Assembly: GCA_004794785.1 (NCBI GenBank)
Contig: SJOL01007572.1
Coordinates: 424,143-488,142, forward strand
Direction: 5' to 3'
Source of the DNA: Opisthorchis felineus
Taxonomy: Eukaryota; Platyhelminthes; Trematoda; Opisthorchiida; Opisthorchiidae
DNA length: 64,000 nt
Under the pieces are notes generated by a model that saw only the letters and a list, made by a program, of their open reading frames with translations, did no database searches and had not been told where the DNA came from. This document shows, in pieces, positions 10,905 through 24,052 of this stretch (positions within the stretch are counted from its first letter, which is position 1; every line of letters starts with the position of its first letter). Both the position numbers and the translations under genes were made by a program.

Positions 10905-11757
10905 TACAAAGTGGTTGAACAGTGAAAAGCAAATTGATGGGCTTATTTCGATGCTGAACAACCCAGGCGAGCGTGCGTTACCAAGTTGCAATATCACGGT
11001 GAACAGTGATAAACAAGTTTTCACTAAAAATTCTCGATCTAAACAAAGTGAAAATAATTGGTTAACCGGTATTTCCAAATTTGCAAGCGATTCACTGTTC
11101 GTAACCACAGCGGAATCCACACATTGAAATAGGGAAAACACGTTTATTATGACTTTTAAGTGAACTACAGAAAGCTCTAATTGGACCACCGTCGAAATGC
11201 AAAAAGTCGAACGGTTGTTGCGGAGCACAGTTGCTTGGGATACCAGTATTCTGAAACATTGTACCAACAATCCCATAATATGTTAGACTTTAAACATTCG
11301 GTCACTTGCCAAATTATGGTCCGTCGAAAATGTTTTCTTTTCAATATGAGCACTAACTGAGGTTAAAATTATGAGTCCATTGAGGTTTCATGACAAAAAG
11401 GCTTCACCGTCAACAACCCCGTTTAAACGCGATTGATTTGAGATAAGTCATATTAGTCATCATAACCAATAGCAGTACTAACTAGAAAAGAGTCCATACG
11501 TCAGGATACTGCACAAGGTTTGGCACGGTTTCGTGTTCCTAATAGTAATGTTGTCTTCAAAATGAGAAGTAAATTTGAAAAATTAAATACCCTCCATACG
11601 AGAGCATATTTCAATAGCTTTATGGAAATTAGTATGGCGAACTATCCGGTCGTGTTGAACGAACATGACTTTCTTGCATCCAAAGGTTCAATGTGGGCTT
11701 CTAGGTACGTAGGCAGAGGATATGACCAAGTTCGCGACAGACTTTTCCTCCTGTTGG
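10905..11757. other. Unassigned sequence
   Basis: Probably includes the untranslated tail of the preceding element. The frames 10881-11276 (minus) and 11520-11765 (plus) show no recognisable domain. Confidence 0.4.
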
Positions 11758-11965
11758 CACTATGAGTGGATATGAGAATTGCAAACGGATTTCGTCTTGC
11801 AAGTAAAGCAGATTTATTCTGAAAAGCAGAGAATCACTGTATATCTGTTTCATCCTCATTGGAAATCCCCAACAATGCGTACCTCACGAAACGCCAGAAA
11901 GTTTCGAACCAGATGACACCCGACTAATAGATAAGGGCTAAAGCATTTCGTCAACGGTGTGAGCA
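11758..11965 (-). repeat. SINE-A copy
   Basis: Same repeat as at 34050-34265: GGATTTCGTCTTGCAAGTAA, GCAGAGAATCACTGTATATCTG, AATGCGTACCTCACGAAACG, then a TTTCGAACC box B-like motif read on the opposite strand. Strongly diverged. Confidence 0.65.
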
Positions 11966-14359
11966 ACTCGCATCTATTCAGAACATAATGCCACTCATCC
12001 TCCGATCGAGGAATCCCGGAGCATGATGAGGAGAATTAGATAAACCACGCAACCTATATCACGTGGGCATGTGTTGACTGGCTGCTCGATTTACTTCACA
12101 GGTCGGAGGTTCAGGCCACTTGTGAATTATTGCCCTTCTGGGCTGATGGCATGGGAAAATTTGGGTTTTACTCCTACATCGGTGACTTATTTATTATCTC
12201 TTAGGTGTCACCATAACCAGACCACACCTGTCGCGGCAAGGGCTCCATTGCCGCTGAAATTCATGGCAATATCACCCGTAGTTCACAAAGAGCCACTCAT
12301 CACACTGAAACATGTAATTAATATAGTGCTGAAAGTTTGGTTTACTAGTCCTGGCACGGCCCAGTGTATCAGTTGCTGATAAGGTCAAATAACGGCAGGT
12401 CAGCTTAAGTATTTTCAGAGTTTTTTGTGGGCTAACCAGAATAATTGCGTCAGGACAGAAGGATAAACGTTCTACGGCTTCCCGAAGCTCTCATAATGCA
12501 TATTTGAGTAATGGGTGCGGTGTCTTAGATACCGTGGCCAACTAATCGATAACTGATGATATCACTGGTTTGTGGCTGCAAGATTGAAATGTGTAAAAAT
12601 TTTGCAAGTTTTCCGGTGTTATTCAGCTGGACGGGAAAATTGTAGGAATAGACTTCGAAGCATAAATGGATATAACAAACAGTTAAACCATAACCTCATG
12701 GGGATGAACCGCTGTAGATTGAATCTACGAACAGGCTCTCTATAAAAAATTCTGTACCAAGGCATAACTCACAGAGATGTCCTCATCACCCGATCACTCT
12801 TCAGAAGGCGTATAGAAGTGTTTTCTTGATCATGCGTGATGCTTAGATGAATTCAGTCCCGCATGAACGGTGGTCGTAATCAAAAAGCGAAATCTACAGT
12901 TGTCTACTATCACGATCTTTTTAATGGTGTCAAAAAGGAGGACCATCGAAACCTCAAGCACGCTTCCACGGGAGTTACACTTTTAGTATCGGTGACAGCG
13001 CTTGATAACTCAAGCTATTTAAATCATTCTCTACTGAAGAGATCAGTTCCATTCTACAGTCTCCTTAAAACGCCGGTTCTCATTTTTCAGCATAGCGACT
13101 GTTTTTCATGATCTTTGACTACTAAAACTTTTGTGTACTTAGTCAGTCTACAAATTCGCCACCCATTTAATTCGTTACTTGAAGACATTCTTCACCACAC
13201 AACATATTTGTCAGCGATAAAATGATATCCACACTGGAGAGTTTCTTATCTCTTCTACTAATTAGAAGAAAGAAATTAGAAAAGATTATGGACAGTCACT
13301 CTACAGGTAGCCTTCGTTGCTGTCAGAATGTTGGACAGTAATGTAAACGCATACACATGCAAGCATCATGTGCCATACCAGTGACATAGTCTTCCTTGCT
13401 ATGAGTTTTGAGTGGAAGGCATCCAGAAGAATTGTTTTGGAAAAGGCCAAGAGACGGCGTGAAAAGTTTTGAAAGCTTCCTACTATCACTGTGACTAAGT
13501 TGATCAAACCTGTCTTGACCTGCGCGTCGGTGACTTGCGGCCTGTACGGAGTGAGAGCGTGGGTCTTCTGGAAGTTCAACTCTATTCATGCAGATAGGTC
13601 CACAAGCTAAGCCGCCGACGTTGGGACGTTTTTTGTGAGCCAACAAAAACACGCACGGATTATGCTTAAGTACAGAAAAGCGCTCTGATTCAAAAGGCAT
13701 CACTTTTTGTCAGGTGCTTTTATCTAGCGTCAAGTTCTCTCATGATTTGATTTCTTAAGTAATGCGTTTTGATCCAGTCCAATTCTCTCCTTGCACCGTA
13801 TTTTTGGCAACTGTTCGGAAGTGCGATTTTACATCATGCCTCTCACATGGTTTGACCAGTGCATCGCTTCGTGGATCACGTTACTTCCGATTTCGTATAT
13901 CTCTACTCTTTGCTAAGCTTGAGCCTGGAAATCGAATACCGGTAATCTTCAACAGGCACTTCGTATGACGTTGGATAGAGTCTAGACACAGAGTCTACGC
14001 TTCTCTTTCGTATAAGAGTGCAGACAGTACAATAGCTTGACCCACAGCGACTTTCTATCCACTGGCAAATGAAGATTGTTCCGGACATGTTTTTGAAGTT
14101 TTTCCGAATATTAAGATTGATATTCCACAGTTCACCTTTGCTCGGAGTTTAAGATGCTGCTGGGATAGCAAAAATCTGAGCAGCGTGCCGTTTTTTGGTA
14201 GCCACCTCTATCGCGTTCAATGGAATTGGTGGCCCCGTTTTAGTAGAGTTCAAATTTTTATCTGAAGATGGATGTACGTGATGGGCTTTTCAGTGCCCTG
14301 TTCAGCCGTAGATAAGTTCACACTGACAATTTCATCAAACAAATCCTTTCATATTTCAG
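11966..14359. other. Unassigned sequence
   Basis: Contains minus-strand open frames at 13323-13703 and 13301-13579 in two overlapping registers, and a + frame at 12863-13111. None has a family signature or convincing splice context. Confidence 0.4.
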
Positions 14360-14524
14360 ACGATTTACCCCCCGGTACAGATGAGCGCATGTATGCTCCC
14401 ACTAGAGTCCGCCGTTTGTTGACCGACCCCGACAGATTTGGCTCCGGTAATCTCTTGGCGAGCAGCTCATCAAATGTTACCACCACTGTTGAATCCCTCA
14501 GTTTTCTGAAATCACATCTCACAG
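14360..14524 (+). CDS. Candidate exon of an unidentified gene
   Basis: A TTTCATATTTCAG acceptor precedes a frame with coding-like composition: DDLPPGTDERMYAPTRVRR, then LLTDPDRFGSG, a Ser/Thr-rich stretch (SSSSNVTTTVE) and LSFLKSHLT. The proposed end ACAG/GTTGCT is a weak donor; an earlier GTAATC near 14446 is an alternative. I do not recognise the protein. The composition suggests a disordered linker between domains. It could share a gene with the candidate exon at 18718-18980, about 4 kb downstream on the same strand. Confidence 0.3.
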
Positions 14525-17500
14525 GTTGCTCTTTATCTTACGTGTATTTCCTTAAGATGACGTATATCTTGGCTGGTACCAGTTTATCGTCTGTGCTGTA
14601 TTGTTTACCACGGCCTACTTTGGCAAGGAGAACTAAACTGAGGTCTTTCTACGGAACAGCTGCTTAGTCAGTGAAACGTTCGTGTCTCTGATGGTGCCTA
14701 GGAGTCTTGAGTTTTATAAAGAGTGTCACATCAAGGAAAATACTTCGGTAGACCAGATGGTACTTCCTTGTTAACTTTGAACAGGAAAAGTATATGTTGC
14801 CAAATGGGCAGGTGTAATGTTAGGCACAGTCAGTTGCTCCACACACTTATGAGATTATTGTCACTGACACTGCGCAAAACCAGTGAAGCATACTGCACAG
14901 TGCCGACTGAAGTATGTTTCAAATCTTTGACTGACCCTTGAAATGTCAAGTCCACACACTTAACCTCCTAATCTTTGTGGACAGTTTTTCTGATTGGAGC
15001 ATCGAATTATGCGTATTTTGCTCTAAGCCCTCGTTTACAGACGGAGAATGCAGATGAATTTCACCTGGGTCTCTCTGTTACAAGTCTTCAGCATAGGCCG
15101 CCTTACGCTTCAGTTTGAAGGATATCCAAAGTATCAGAGTGTGGTTCCGTAGGACTTACGAGGTCACGGACAACTCCGAATGAAGAAAGCTGGGATTATC
15201 CGATGAATCATGAGAAACGTGCAACCGACAGTGAGCTGTCAAATATTTTTTCGACCTTATGAGTAGTACTGAAGCATATCTTATTATCCCAAATAAAACG
15301 TGAGATGACGTTCTTGCAAGGCATTAAGCTGAATAATATTGTGGCCTAGAGATTCCGGTTAATTCTGTTTCAGCGCGCCGTCTACGCCAACTTACTTTGC
15401 AACCTCGTGTTTGTTGCAGCCAGTACATCTTCATGCACTTATCCTTATGTGTAATATATATTTTTCTTATCAAACTGTGAAAACACTTTCGGCATCAGGT
15501 TGTCTCTGACGGACTTTCTTTTCAAAAAATCTTAGTTTGCTTTCTCAGGCTTTATTATTTTTGTTCATACCCTACTCTCTTGTTTGGTGTTTTTATACCT
15601 TGTGCAGCAATTCTTATTTAGTCCAGCTGATGAGTGCTCCACAAACAGGCAAACACAGCGACGTATGCCAGTGCAACTTTGTATACTGCTGATGAAATAT
15701 AGGAGTAGCGCCTGATCAGGTGTCAAAGCTGCATTCCGGCATCTGATGAAAGGTTGGAACAGAAAATGGGCAACCAATTTGCAGTGCCTGTTCATTAGTG
15801 TTTATCATTCAAACAGCGTCCAGAAGAGTTCAACAGGACGCTTGAGAATGTTCACGTTTCAAAAAGTAAGTTTTACTTTCGTGTACAATAGTGTGTAACC
15901 ACTTAGTTCGCGTTGGTCAATGAACAATTCGGCACTGAGGAGAGTTCTGTCCTTCACTGGCGGACGGGTTTAGTCCGCGGATACAAATCCTTCCAATCCG
16001 CGTTGTGTTGTTCCTAGGCCTTCGGTTTATCTCTCAGAAGGCCTTCTAATGATAAAAGCAACGATCAGGCAAAATCGCTAAGGCAACCTCGTCATCGCCA
16101 TCCAGCGAAATTTGAATATGTAGAATAAAGTTGTCTATTAATCAAACAGATTTAAATCGCGTTAACGACAGTCCCCAATGCATCTTGTGCAGATTACGAT
16201 GCACGGATCAAATGCAGTCTCAAAAAACGTGCTGTGTATGGAACTTGTGCACACGTCCGAATATACTTAAAAATACGCTGGTTAACTTAACTCATCCTTC
16301 GGCTGTGTATGTTGGACCAACAAACGTGGACAAACAGCTACCTGCGCATATTCATGCTGATGTCAAGCACTGATGCAAGTACCATATTTATCTTGATGCA
16401 TTACCGGAACAAACATAACTTAGGTTTATTAGTCCATAAATCGTTTAACGCCATACACATAGTGCAGAAAACCGCACAACTCAATGGGCTAGAAGTATCG
16501 CGCGTCTCTATGCATATAACGTGCTGTACAAAAGTGAACTTCCTTGTTGTGTGCACCAGCATCCATGGGTTCACCTGTATCCCCCAATCAGTAAAGCTTG
16601 CGCCGTTTTGTTTGCACTCTCAAGGAAAAATTGGCCCAACTAAGAAAGAAACCCGGCTGGTTGGAATTTAGTTGACATTTGGTAATTTCTGAACCCTTCC
16701 GTTAGTCTAACCTGACTGAAATGTGATTATTCTTCTCCTACTCTCCGTTAACCTCATGTTATCCCAATATCTTGATGGGCAACCTTGCGGGACGGCTGGT
16801 CAGAAATGTAGCTATCGGCTCTCTGTTAGCTCTCAAACAGTCTGTTTACACCCTGACGGACAAGCTTCTAAATGTCCACCATAATATCCTCGCATTTAGA
16901 CAACTATAATATGTCGATCTTATTAAATCTTGGATGCCGACAGTTGCCCATGTCAGTTCTCAACTGCTGTCCACTGCTGCTATGCCACTCGGTAGCACAA
17001 AATAACCAAAATTCCGTCTGGTCCAATATTCAAATGCCGTCCAAGAGTCGCCGTTTCTACTTGGCGGCCGCCGTTTCCTTTACCCTGTTCCACTGACGCA
17101 GTTCAGTGGGGAAAATATGTGAAGTTTCTGTGTATCCAGGTCCACTATGTAACATCGCTTGGGAAATCACATCTAAAACTGATATGTTTGGTATTGTTTC
17201 ACACCATATTTTACAGTACGGCAATTTGGTATGCTCTCTCGAGGTGCTAAATTACCTGACAGAAGGATGCGGTCAGACGGCATGATGAAAAAGCACACAG
17301 TAAGCTGGGTTAAGTCAAACGGCTCAAAATACGCCCATCTTTCCTGGTGAATGTCGTGGAAATGTGCGTTGTCTGATTGACAAGACAGTGGAAAATCTTC
17401 TACTCGTTAAAAAACTCCCGACTGCACCGTAACCAGCATTCCGTAGAATTTGATTAACAATTCCTTTCAGGGTGTCATGTCTTAAGCATACAACAGTTTC

Positions 17501-18717
17501 TGCCTTGTTTCCAAAGGATAATTCGTTGGCAATCAGGTGATTGCTTTGTCCTATCCAATTACTGTATTTTACCGCTATCATGAATCTTTTCTCTACTCAG
17601 TTTTTACAACTTTGAGTAAGTATAATACGCTCGCTGACAAATCACCTCGCACAGTTAACTGATTATCATAAAGTCGCAACAACGACTGTGCAACGGTTAT
17701 AAATGGCGAAGGTTTTGGGACCAAGAGATGCCAGTGTAATTCACGAAAGTTCAACTGGACGAGTTATAGTCGCCTTATAAATGTGTTGTTCCCAGTATGA
17801 GTTGTCCCCAGAGCTGAGTTGTTTTCTTTATGACAATGTTCCCTTTTTTACAAGCTTGCTTGAATAGTCCGTAGTTTATCTTAAAGCGCTGTTAAGTGAG
17901 TGCAGTTACTTAAGCTACGTGTGGTTACTGAATGACGTTTGTAAGATCAATGCAGCAGAATTTTCGACCCTGCTGACGCATTTCATGAACTATGTGCGCG
18001 ACTTCTGCAAGATGCCGGAGAGTTAGCCAAATCCGAATCGGAAGTGATCTCGCCTGTAAATGAGGGGTCTAAACACTTGTCAATGCAGGGATTCCATCTA
18101 CCGCTGTTAGTTCCTGTCATGTTTCACATCTGCTCAGGCGGTGTGGCGACACTGTGTTTAGGTCTTCAGGCTCTTCTCAGTAGATAGGTCCTGACTATTT
18201 CGCAAAGAGCTAGAACTTGTCTCATTGACCTAAATCAACGAAGTCACTTATTCGATGGCATAATTCTCATATGGTTGAGCGAAGGCTATAGGTAATCCCT
18301 GCAGGTTTCGTCCATTGAGCTTCGTCGACGCCTCGTATTTTCATCACTCTTATTTCCTACCTGAACACTCACTTACAAACTATGGTAGTGCTAACTGAAC
18401 ATCCACATGGTTCTCTTTTTTATTATAAAAAGCGAGAGATTTATCTTTCGGGTAGTTACAATAGGGCTTATTTCCTCGACGGTTATCAGGTCAAACGAAA
18501 TGGGTTTTTTTCTGCCCTAATATGTGCGGCTGCGTATGGGCTATCAAATGGATTTTCATTTGCGTATACATGTTCTATAGGCGAGAGCTTAAATAGGAGT
18601 CTCAAAATGACTTTCGGGAGCGGCCACACGTGTATTGACTACTTGAGACCTAAATTACATTTTGTCCTGGGTCATGAAGATTTGCTTATGAGAATGTACC
18701 CGTTTTTATTAATCTAG
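14525..18717. other. Unassigned sequence
   Basis: No recognised gene or transposon domain. The frame at 16131-16373 contains a short YVGPTNVDKQLPAHIH stretch faintly like a GIY-YIG motif, not enough to call. The hydrophobic frame at 18382-18717 is unassigned. Confidence 0.35.
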
Positions 18718-18980
18718 CCGATGTGCAATTATTCCCTGTAATAAGGAAGAACACCCCGTACACTGCACAGCACCACAGAGTTGGTGACCAGCAAACTCAC
18801 AGTGTATTTTTAAGAGAATGTGACCCTGAATCTACGGAATGTAAAGCTCTTCTAGACAAAATGTTGGCCGCCGTAAAACAGAGTTGGTGCGCAACCAGTA
18901 ATATGGAGATCTACGACTGCTTTCTTAGCGACCGTCAATTATGCTATCGTTTCCTGAAGACTCCTTCAGATGACGATTGA
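18718..18980 (+). CDS. Candidate terminal exon of an unidentified gene
   Basis: A T-rich tract and ATCTAG acceptor precede an 86-codon frame that ends with an acidic tail, KTPSDDD, and a TGA stop. The sequence is Cys-rich and coding-like in composition: RECDPESTECKALLDKMLAA, then VKQSWCATSNMEIYDCFLSD. I recognise no family. The dense Cys and amphipathic pattern suggest a folded domain. A read-through frame or a decayed repeat remains possible. Confidence 0.38.
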
Positions 18981-21980
18981 GTAGACGAAAAGTGAAATGG
19001 CGTACATTGATTTCACAACCATCCGTGGGTGGCTCAAGGCTTGTTAAAACGCTGATAGCGTTATAACGTTTTTATATCGTCGATGAATCTCAACAGCCAA
19101 ACAAAATTCACAGCTTGCAGCGGCGATCATTCAACTGCCCTTTAAACCAAATTAATAATCTTCGCTTTCTATCCCTACAAAAGGAATCTTTTGGCAACGA
19201 TCAAAATGATGAAGTATTTGCTCGCTTATTTTCTCAATCATCGAATTTAAATCCCTACCTTAATGAAATTAAGAATCGGTCTGCCTAGATTTCTTCAATG
19301 TACACTCAGACTTATGACAGGCACATTTTCCTATAGCACAAACTGCCCACTCCAGTCTTTTCCGCTATTAACGAATAAGTAGCTACATGTAATTCAGTCA
19401 CGTATATAGATACCACAACCTAATATGGACAAAGCGTGTCTTATCTGTGTTCTTCAAAGTTTGACCACCTCTCATCTACTCGTTGAGCCTAAAACACGTT
19501 ATTTCAAAAATTTTTGCCATCCGTCTTCTTCCTCTCCGGATACACCGTATTCCGAACTTTCCTCCTGAATATTTTTCGTCGTTTGTTTGGTCTCCAAATT
19601 CATACGAAAATCTTCTGAGTTCACCCACGATGTCCTGCACCACTTCCGGAAGCACTTCGATAAGTGATTTGAAGCGCTTTGAAAGGCGTTACAAACTCCT
19701 TGTGCGATGACTTTTCAAAGCTACTGCAGCATCGAGTACACGTTCACCGTCCAGTCTATTGTCCAACCATACCCTAGCATATAGAAACAGTCCAGCCCCT
19801 TGTCCTGCTTGGCTGTTAGGAGAGCGTGAGGTTGTGCTTATTCATTCTAAAAATCACTTCCGCTTAATTACACAAAGGCATCCTAGGATAAATCTATTGA
19901 CCGTTCTTGGATATTTTTGGATATTCCCATAGGAATTTCGAAGTGTGGACATTCCAAACTTAGAGACATTTTGGTTCAACTCATCGGTGCTCTTTGTTTA
20001 GAGGTTTACGTATTTCTAACACCAAATATCATTTGTTGTTGGGAGAAGAAGCAGGAGTATATTTTAACCTGCTTGCCCTTCAAGTAGGATGAATTTTGAT
20101 CTAAGATTCCATAGGATGGACAGGTTATCAAAGATCTTAACTTGCATTTTTGCGGAATCTATCTACAATGGTCAAGTTAAGGGGCAAGTTTAATGACAGG
20201 AACGAGTGAAATATACTTAAGCCTTGACGTCGAAAAGAAAGAAACTGTATTGGAAGTTGAGTTGCCCATATGTATGCATAACATCTATCTTTTATGCACT
20301 AGGTTTCAAGATCTAGCATATGACCTGCACCGAATATACCGGCGCCGTTTATTAACAGCTCTTCACCTAGTCTGAAACTCAGTTTGCTGAAACCGATCAT
20401 TTATGCAGATTAACTACTAGTGAGTAGGCAGAAAATTGATTAAGAATATCCATCCACCACGATCAACAAGCTTTTGACTTAGACTGTGAGAGCAAATTAT
20501 AGAAAATGTGTTGTCCGATCCAGCCGAGCTCTCAACACTACCCATATTTCAAGGAGAGGCTCGCTTTACCCAGTGGTACAACGAGGATACTTCAGGCTGT
20601 TTTTAACTTTTTTATCGGAAGAGCCTGCCTACCTATTACGTTTTGAGTCATGTTGACCCTGTAGCGCAGAGTAAGGCATAGTAGTTCAAACATTGACCGA
20701 CAATACCATTCAAGTGACGTAAGTAGCTCTTAAGCTTTTTCACAAAGGCACGCCATTGATCAGTTTCAAGTGTCTCAGTCAGATGGCTATGACGACTGCT
20801 TAGATGAAGTTGCTTTTTCATTCCACGAATTATGTACCTCCGCCTGCAAACAAAGGCAGTATACTTTGATCACGTATCTGGATGTGTGGCCCTATGTTCA
20901 CTCACAATTTTTTCGTTAAGAACCAGAAACCTCTCCCGACTGTTGCACCTTCAAGAAACACCTTAGACAAATTACTTTACTGAAAAATACATTTCAAGAA
21001 ATCTGAGGACCCTGTGCACTCGCAAACAACCCCAGCCTAAGAAACCACATGGAGCAGCACTAACCAGTACCTCTGTCATGCCACCAAATTTTCAGTCAGA
21101 AGGTCAAAACACCTTTATTTCTTAAAGCACACCTTTCAATATCTGGATTGATCTTCACCCATTTTTGATTCTTCTCTCATCGCAAAACCTTTCTACCAGG
21201 TTCCGTGACGTTACTTCCATTTCTTTTTGTCTTCACTTCTGAGGTTCAGTTTCCTGAACGCTGGGTAATAATGGTGACAGCTGCAGGTGATCAGGATTGT
21301 CGGGAGTGGAGGTGTATATAGCTTGGGAATTGGAGCGGTTGAACAGAAAGAAGTTTGCTTTGAGATAACTCAGCTGCTTTAAATAAGTTTGACATCCAAT
21401 GTCATTCACGAATATTTGCATTTGAAACAGTGGTCTAGCTGTTAAACAGTAGAATGCACGTGAACAACAGGTAGTGGTTTTACTACATAAATGGCTTGAT
21501 TTCCCTGTCTCCAAACGATGATCCCGGTCATGAAGAACTCAAACCGGACTACGAACTTATTCTATCTCGCCCCCAACATATCTAAATCCGTCTTTCAAAA
21601 GCTTCGTTGGTTTTTGTTGCATCCAGCACAACGATCGTGAAAATTCAGATATAACAACTTGACTGTTCCTAAGTCGAAATTTTAATAACTTATCGCACGG
21701 GCTCATCCAAGAACGCTTGTTCAAAAGTAATCATGGTTATCCAGATGGCTAGAGCAAATCAACGTAGGCCGGGAATGTTAAAGTGAATATATTATCGCAC
21801 CTAAGATTCACTCATTTCCACACAAAAATACACAAAGACAAGCCACATGGTAAAATGGAAAGCTTTGGGAATGCTGAGGATTTCTCCCTAAGCCTAACAA
21901 AGCTAACCTCCGTTAATCATTGTTTGGTGTGATGATAACGAATTGTCAACTGAACATGTATTTGAGTACCGCTCACCCAT
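18981..21980. other. Unassigned sequence, with a possible gag-like scrap on the minus strand near 19.5-19.7 kb
   Basis: Mostly without recognisable content. Antisense to 19480-19700 there is a frame without a start codon reading RFKSLIEVLPEVVQDIVGEL, weakly like the helical core of Gypsy gag proteins. No nearby pol supports it. An AATAAA on the minus strand near 21.11 kb might serve the SLC22 gene but is far from its stop. Confidence 0.35.
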
Positions 21981-23750
21981 TCATTCATTGACCGGGATGG
22001 ATATAATAGTGTTTCCAATGACTGGATCTGCGTAGATGCGTTTTCTCCTCTCACACCAGTCACGTTCCTTTCCCCGAACGAAGCCCTGTGACTCCTTCAC
22101 GGTTTGTGGAAGCGGACAGCCACGTGTTTCAGGAAGCCCGAAGTGGACCATGATTGCAGAAGCAATCGACAGGCCCGCGTAAATCAAATAGGGCAGGTAC
22201 GTGTTAATGTGACTGAGGTAGTTTATGTACGGAGCAATTGCAGAAGCTAGTCCTGCAATAGTGACCACAGTGAAGAATCCAACGTTGCGCAGTGTTGTTG
22301 GATAGAGCTCTGTAATAAAGAGATCAGCTACACAGTATGCAATCCCAAGGGCGAACTTCACAATTAACGCGGTTATTGTGCGCAGAACAGTTACATGTGG
22401 GGTTACCATCCGCGAAACGAGGACGCCAATACCCGAAATGATAAGAAGAGCGGCAGTTGAGCTTCTTCGTCCCAAATATACGCATGCTGCCCATGACAAA
22501 AAGCTGGAAGGTAGCTCCACCAAACCAGATAGAACCATGTTAAGAAAAATATCGTCAATGGTGAAGAGACTGTCCATGATTAGGCCGTAGTACACAACAG
22601 CAATAGCGATTTGTACAGCACAGAAGATCAGTGTATTATTCAGCAAGTTCGGGTATCTAAAGATATCCATAAAACTGTCCTCCTTCTCACTGTCGTCCTG
22701 CACATTGTCCTTGAATCGATCCAGTGAAATCCCATTACTTGAAATTGCATCGTAACTTACCAGAGAGTTTCCCCCACAATTTTTGAAGTCAGGTGGTAAT
22801 CTGTCTTCAATTCGATCAAAATAGTCGGCAGGAAGAGAAGCCCGGTTCCACCGGGCCAATTTCCGCAGTATATTTATGGCTTCCTTCTTTCGTCCACGGA
22901 CGTACAACCACCGGGGTGAGTCAACAACAATGAAGGGAAAGCAGAGATAGGTCAACAGAAATACGCATGACCACAGCCGCAGGCTGAACCAGTCACGTAC
23001 CAAGTAGGCTATACCGGCACAAACCATATAACCAACGGGCCATGATGTCCAGTAAACATTACCGTAGGCAGCCCGATAGCCTAGTGGTACTAGTTCGGAA
23101 AGTAAGTTTATTCCAATGTACATAAGAGCAGTAGACATTCCACGACAGCAGCGCAGAAAGAGTAGTATTGGGAGGGATTGTACAAATGGTGTGGCAAGAC
23201 ATATAACTATCCCCCACACAGCAAACGCAAGTAGTGGAATTCGTCTTCCGATTTTATCACTCACAAAAGCGACGACGAACCCAACAGAATTGAATACCAG
23301 ATAGGAAGCTTCCATTAAGGGAATCCAAAAATGTTGGTCACATATAAGGTTAAACTGTGTTGCAACCGTGTTGGACATTATTGTTTGATCATATGTCCAG
23401 TTTGAGCAGGAAAACGGTGTTAACTCATCGGATGCTGAGCGTGTGAGTACAGCCCAACATTGTTGAACAGTACTGTTAGATTTGTGTCCCAACCATGTCG
23501 TATCGTTCGGACGCTGAACGACTTTTTCGTACGTTTCCCGGGGCACCCAGTTCACGGAAAGCGGCAGTGATGTTGGGACGTCCTGACAAGTGAACGCTGG
23601 TGTATAGTGCATAAACAGAATTGTCTGAATTTCCAAACCACCAATAAAGCATGTCATTGAGCACGCAATCAGTAAAGTGATTTGGTAGAATCCTGTTCCA
23701 TAGACGTCCGCTAAGATGGATTCGAAATCCATGAGTCGTTTTCCGCCCAT
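21981..23750 (-). CDS. SLC22: SLC22-family solute carrier (organic ion transporter-like, major facilitator superfamily), intronless
   Basis: A complete 589-residue protein in one exon, near the 530-600 usual for SLC22 transporters, which carry organic cations, anions or zwitterions across the plasma membrane. Features in order: short cytosolic N-terminus (MDFESILADV); membrane segment 1 near 21-45; a large extracellular loop 46-140 with Cys55, Cys98, Cys115 and Cys137 and N-glycosylation sites at Asn82, Asn92 and Asn117; the MFS signature DKIGRR at 165-170; SPRWLYVRGRKKEA at 278-291 after membrane segment 6; a long cytosolic loop 292-365 rich in charge; YLGRRS at 425-430; the SLC22 signature ITELYPTTLRN at 479-489; LPETRGCPLPQT at 539-550 after the last membrane segment. 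The chosen ATG has a favourable AAATGG context; a second Met at residue 7 is an alternative start. No stop or frameshift, so it looks functional. Substrate cannot be told. Lack of introns may reflect retroposition. Confidence 0.95.
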   Translation of the reverse strand: MGGKRLMDFESILADVYGTGFYQITLLIACSMTCFIGGLEIQTILFMHYTPAFTCQDVPTSLPLSVNWVPRETYEKVVQRPNDTTWLGHKSNSTVQQCWAVLTRSASDELTPFSCSNWTYDQTIMSNTVATQFNLICDQHFWIPLMEASYLVFNSVGFVVAFVSDKIGRRIPLLAFAVWGIVICLATPFVQSLPILLFLRCCRGMSTALMYIGINLLSELVPLGYRAAYGNVYWTSWPVGYMVCAGIAYLVRDWFSLRLWSCVFLLTYLCFPFIVVDSPRWLYVRGRKKEAINILRKLARWNRASLPADYFDRIEDRLPPDFKNCGGNSLVSYDAISSNGISLDRFKDNVQDDSEKEDSFMDIFRYPNLLNNTLIFCAVQIAIAVVYYGLIMDSLFTIDDIFLNMVLSGLVELPSSFLSWAACVYLGRRSSTAALLIISGIGVLVSRMVTPHVTVLRTITALIVKFALGIAYCVADLFITELYPTTLRNVGFFTVVTIAGLASAIAPYINYLSHINTYLPYLIYAGLSIASAIMVHFGLPETRGCPLPQTVKESQGFVRGKERDWCERRKRIYADPVIGNTIISIPVNE

Positions 23751-24052
23751 TTCGCGATGTCAAACAAGAGTTCTCCAAAATATGAGCTTGAATGAAGAGT
23801 AAATTTACCGCGTGGATGAAGGTGCACAGCTGCTTCAGTGTGAGCTAATCCTAGGCCAGTCACATATTTTAGAATGAACAATGGCTGAATTCTCACTGGG
23901 TTCAATAAATCTAACCAATGTCACTCGCAAATGACGTTGCGGGGGATGAAACTGGTTTTAAAGGAAACATTCATGTCTATTTAACAGAATTAGTCGCCGT
24001 GTGTGTAGCGTTTATGTCGATGTAACAAAAGTTAAGGTAAACAAAATCTTAC

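Noticed and set aside
16131..16373. GIY-YIG-like YVGPTNVDKQLPAHIH
   Set aside because: Only a few positions agree, the preceding motif is missing and no Penelope-like sequence surrounds it.
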